Shown here: positions 62,160 to 64,000 of the stretch, in pieces
How the letters are laid out: every line of letters starts with the position of its first letter
How positions within the stretch are numbered: the first letter of the stretch is position 1
NCBI GenBank assembly: GCA_029204225.1
Contig: CM055103.1
Span: forward strand, 25,308,656-25,372,655
Length of the DNA: 64,000 bases
Direction of reading: 5' to 3'
From: Diphasiastrum complanatum
Taxonomy: Eukaryota; Streptophyta; Lycopodiopsida; Lycopodiales; Lycopodiaceae
Notes under the pieces: model-generated
The model's input: the letters and a program-made list of their open reading frames with translations, nothing else
Told to the model about the DNA's origin: nothing
Databases searched by the model: none
Translations under genes and position numbers: made by a program

Positions 62160-64000
62160 CCCCAGAACCCAGGGCCTAGTAGTGAGAAATCTACAACCAG
62201 TTGCTTAGCAGTTGTGCTCAACAGTCGAACATGGTCAAAGTGACCAAAGAACCCTACTACTCTGAGGAGGAAGTGCAGGACTTTGTCCCTGTGCATTTCA
62301 TAGATGGAGCGAATACCGATCTACGCCAACTAACTTAGAGGTACATGATTTAGAGCTTCTATCAAATGCTATAATTGTGGAAAAAACTATAGGATTGTCG
62401 AATGCCTTAACAAGCCACAAGGCAATTTTGTACCGCATGTGGTAGGAGAATCCAAGGCATCTACGATGCTGGTATTCATCCAGACTAGAGCCAAGAAATG
62501 AAAGGAGAAAGAACCAACCAAATCCACCACTACCGATCCTACTAGTGGATCATCCAGTTCTCTTTATGTAGGTTAATAATCGAATTCCACAGTTGAGCAA
62601 GGTAAGTTTAGACGAATGAAGGCGTGGGTGAAAGAAGCTCAAGCGCTAGAACAAGCCATCAACGTCAGCCCAAAGGCGAGAACGATCAACGGCCAACCAC
62701 TTTCCCTCGCTCCCTAGTAAATCCAAAATTACTACAATTCATCTGTGAAACCGAACATAATGCACACTAGCATTCTAGTCTAGAAGTCCCTTTCCATAAC
62801 AAGGAGACGAAAAAAGACCACACCACTGTCCTAGTCGATCTACTAAAACGTGATGTCAAAATAGCCTTAGACACCCTGCTCAAAATGCATCCTACCCTTT
62901 GGGAAGGATTGAAAACTTATATAGATGGACTAGGTCGTGAGAAACCTGAACTGCACCCAACCAATCTAGTGTCTGATGTAGAAGTAGAGGGATTACAACC
63001 AGTCCACCAAGTAGGGGTAGGATGGGAGAAAGATGCCAAACATGTAACCATCCTAATTGCGCATCGAGAATTTCCACAGGAATCAGCCGTAGTCGATGGA
63101 GGATCAAGAGTGAACATCATCTCCTCCAAGCTTTATCACAAATGGGGACTTACTCATATGGTAAGTGCTCCTTTTAGGATCCAATTAGCTGACCAATCTA
63201 GTGTGAAACCAATTAGCTGACCAATCTAGTGTGAAACCATTAGGCATGGCCAACGAACAGCATACCAAAGTAGCCAGAATCCGTTTTGTGCTAGAATTTG
63301 TAGTCTTGGACTTGTTTGATTCTCCCCAATCTTACAGTGTCCTACTAGGTCGACCGTGGCTAAGAACATCGCAAGTGCTTCATGACTGGGGATGAAATTG
63401 TATCATTTTATAAAATCACGATTCCGCAATTAAGATCGATCCTAATACTTGGATCAGAAAACCTATCGACCAAAGAGTGCATGGTTTCAAGTTCTGCAAC
63501 TACAATTCATTTTGATGAGGAGTCAGATGACGAACATCATTGGAGGAGAATTATCATATGTGATGATTTACAAACAGATGTAATAAACTGGACCAAATCC
63601 CCAGCTATGGTGGATTGCCTTCAGTTTGATGTCTCATCTTCTTGAACAATCACCAAAGTGAAGGTTGACCGTAGATCCATTCTATGATGTAGACGATATC
63701 CCGATCAAGCGACCAGTTGAACCAACGAAGAAATCTAGTGAAGGCCATCAAGACTCTGTATCACTATTCATGATGAGCCTAGAGGCTATACCCCAAGAAC
63801 CACTGCAAGGAGTCTACAGTGAGAGAGAGATAGAAATTCTACAGGTGTTCACCCTTGAAGAAGATCGAGAATACGATGAAGAAAATTTCCTCTGTTACGT
63901 AGATCTTGATCGTTTCAATCCAGTGCAAAAATCCCGAGGTGCTAGATCCACAAAATCCCGAGATGCTAGATCCACTAGTGACCGAAGATCTCATCGAAAC
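62160..64000 (+). pseudogene. Ty3/gypsy gag-protease remnant
   Basis: It contains a damaged knuckle (CYNCGKNYRIVECLNKPQG at about 62363, histidine lost), then a protease frame with VDGGSRVNIISSKLYHKWGL (62885-63220), the gypsy retropepsin active site in the DGGS variant. After the frameshift come HTKVARIRFVLEFVVLDLFD and SYSVLLGRPWLRTSQVLHDW, which is typical protease C-terminus. Further linker sequence runs to the window end, where RT would be expected beyond 64000. It contains a 28-bp tandem duplication (63181-63236) and a 24-bp one (63928-63975). Confidence 0.8.
63181..63236. repeat. 28-bp tandem duplication in gypsy protease
   Basis: CCAATTAGCTGACCAATCTA plus eight bases is repeated exactly at 63181-63208 and 63209-63236. 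Being 28 bp, it shifts the frame and terminates the protease. Confidence 0.97.

Overview
This is nuclear DNA from a land plant, dominated by transposable elements. The signs are Ty1/copia and Ty3/gypsy retrotransposon fragments, primer binding sites matching initiator tRNA-Met (TGGTATCAGAGC), GT-AG introns, a CACTA-type DUF4216 fragment and plant-style TATA promoters in LTRs. I cannot name the species. About a dozen long GA/CT arrays in 64 kb point to a large, repeat-rich genome.

Layout. 1-3350: plus-strand remnant of a copia-derived element whose pol is replaced by an unfamiliar accessory coding region, ending in a 3' LTR. 4165-11770: a GA-bearing LTR copy, a gag fragment folded into an inverted repeat, GC-rich/GA cassettes, an unknown 228-codon minus-strand ORF ending in a perfect hairpin, and gypsy RT, copia RNase H and integrase scraps. 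13315-23603: the one convincing host gene, on the minus strand. I rebuilt it as about 18 coding exons whose phases join (about 787 codons). Its C-terminus carries a CxxC...CxxC cluster. I do not recognise the family. 23822-35400: CT-rich arrays, foldback structures, several dead copia pieces, a CACTA fragment and a long degenerate CGAATTTT repeat. 35402-37383: copia protease-integrase remnant. 37384-43756: AT-rich DNA, then unknown minus-strand ORFs.

43746-58065 is the most informative part. A 35-bp inverted repeat pair (33/35 identical) encloses an LTR element at 45315-57646 (TSD agtcg). That element in turn contains a complete, very young LTR element at 51499-57056 (TSD gaagc, two 647-bp LTRs with no difference visible, PBS, polypurine tract). 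The young element encodes one uninterrupted 1,046-codon ORF: a copia Gag with a CCHC knuckle fused to the same accessory region seen at 405-2700 and 50700-51494. It has no protease, integrase, reverse transcriptase or RNase H, so it must be mobilised in trans.

58526-64000: a second GA-bearing LTR copy, a minus-strand copia gag-PR-INT remnant split by a later insertion, and a plus-strand gypsy gag-protease remnant broken by a 28-bp tandem duplication. Apart from the young element and the minus-strand gene, almost all coding sequence here is decayed.
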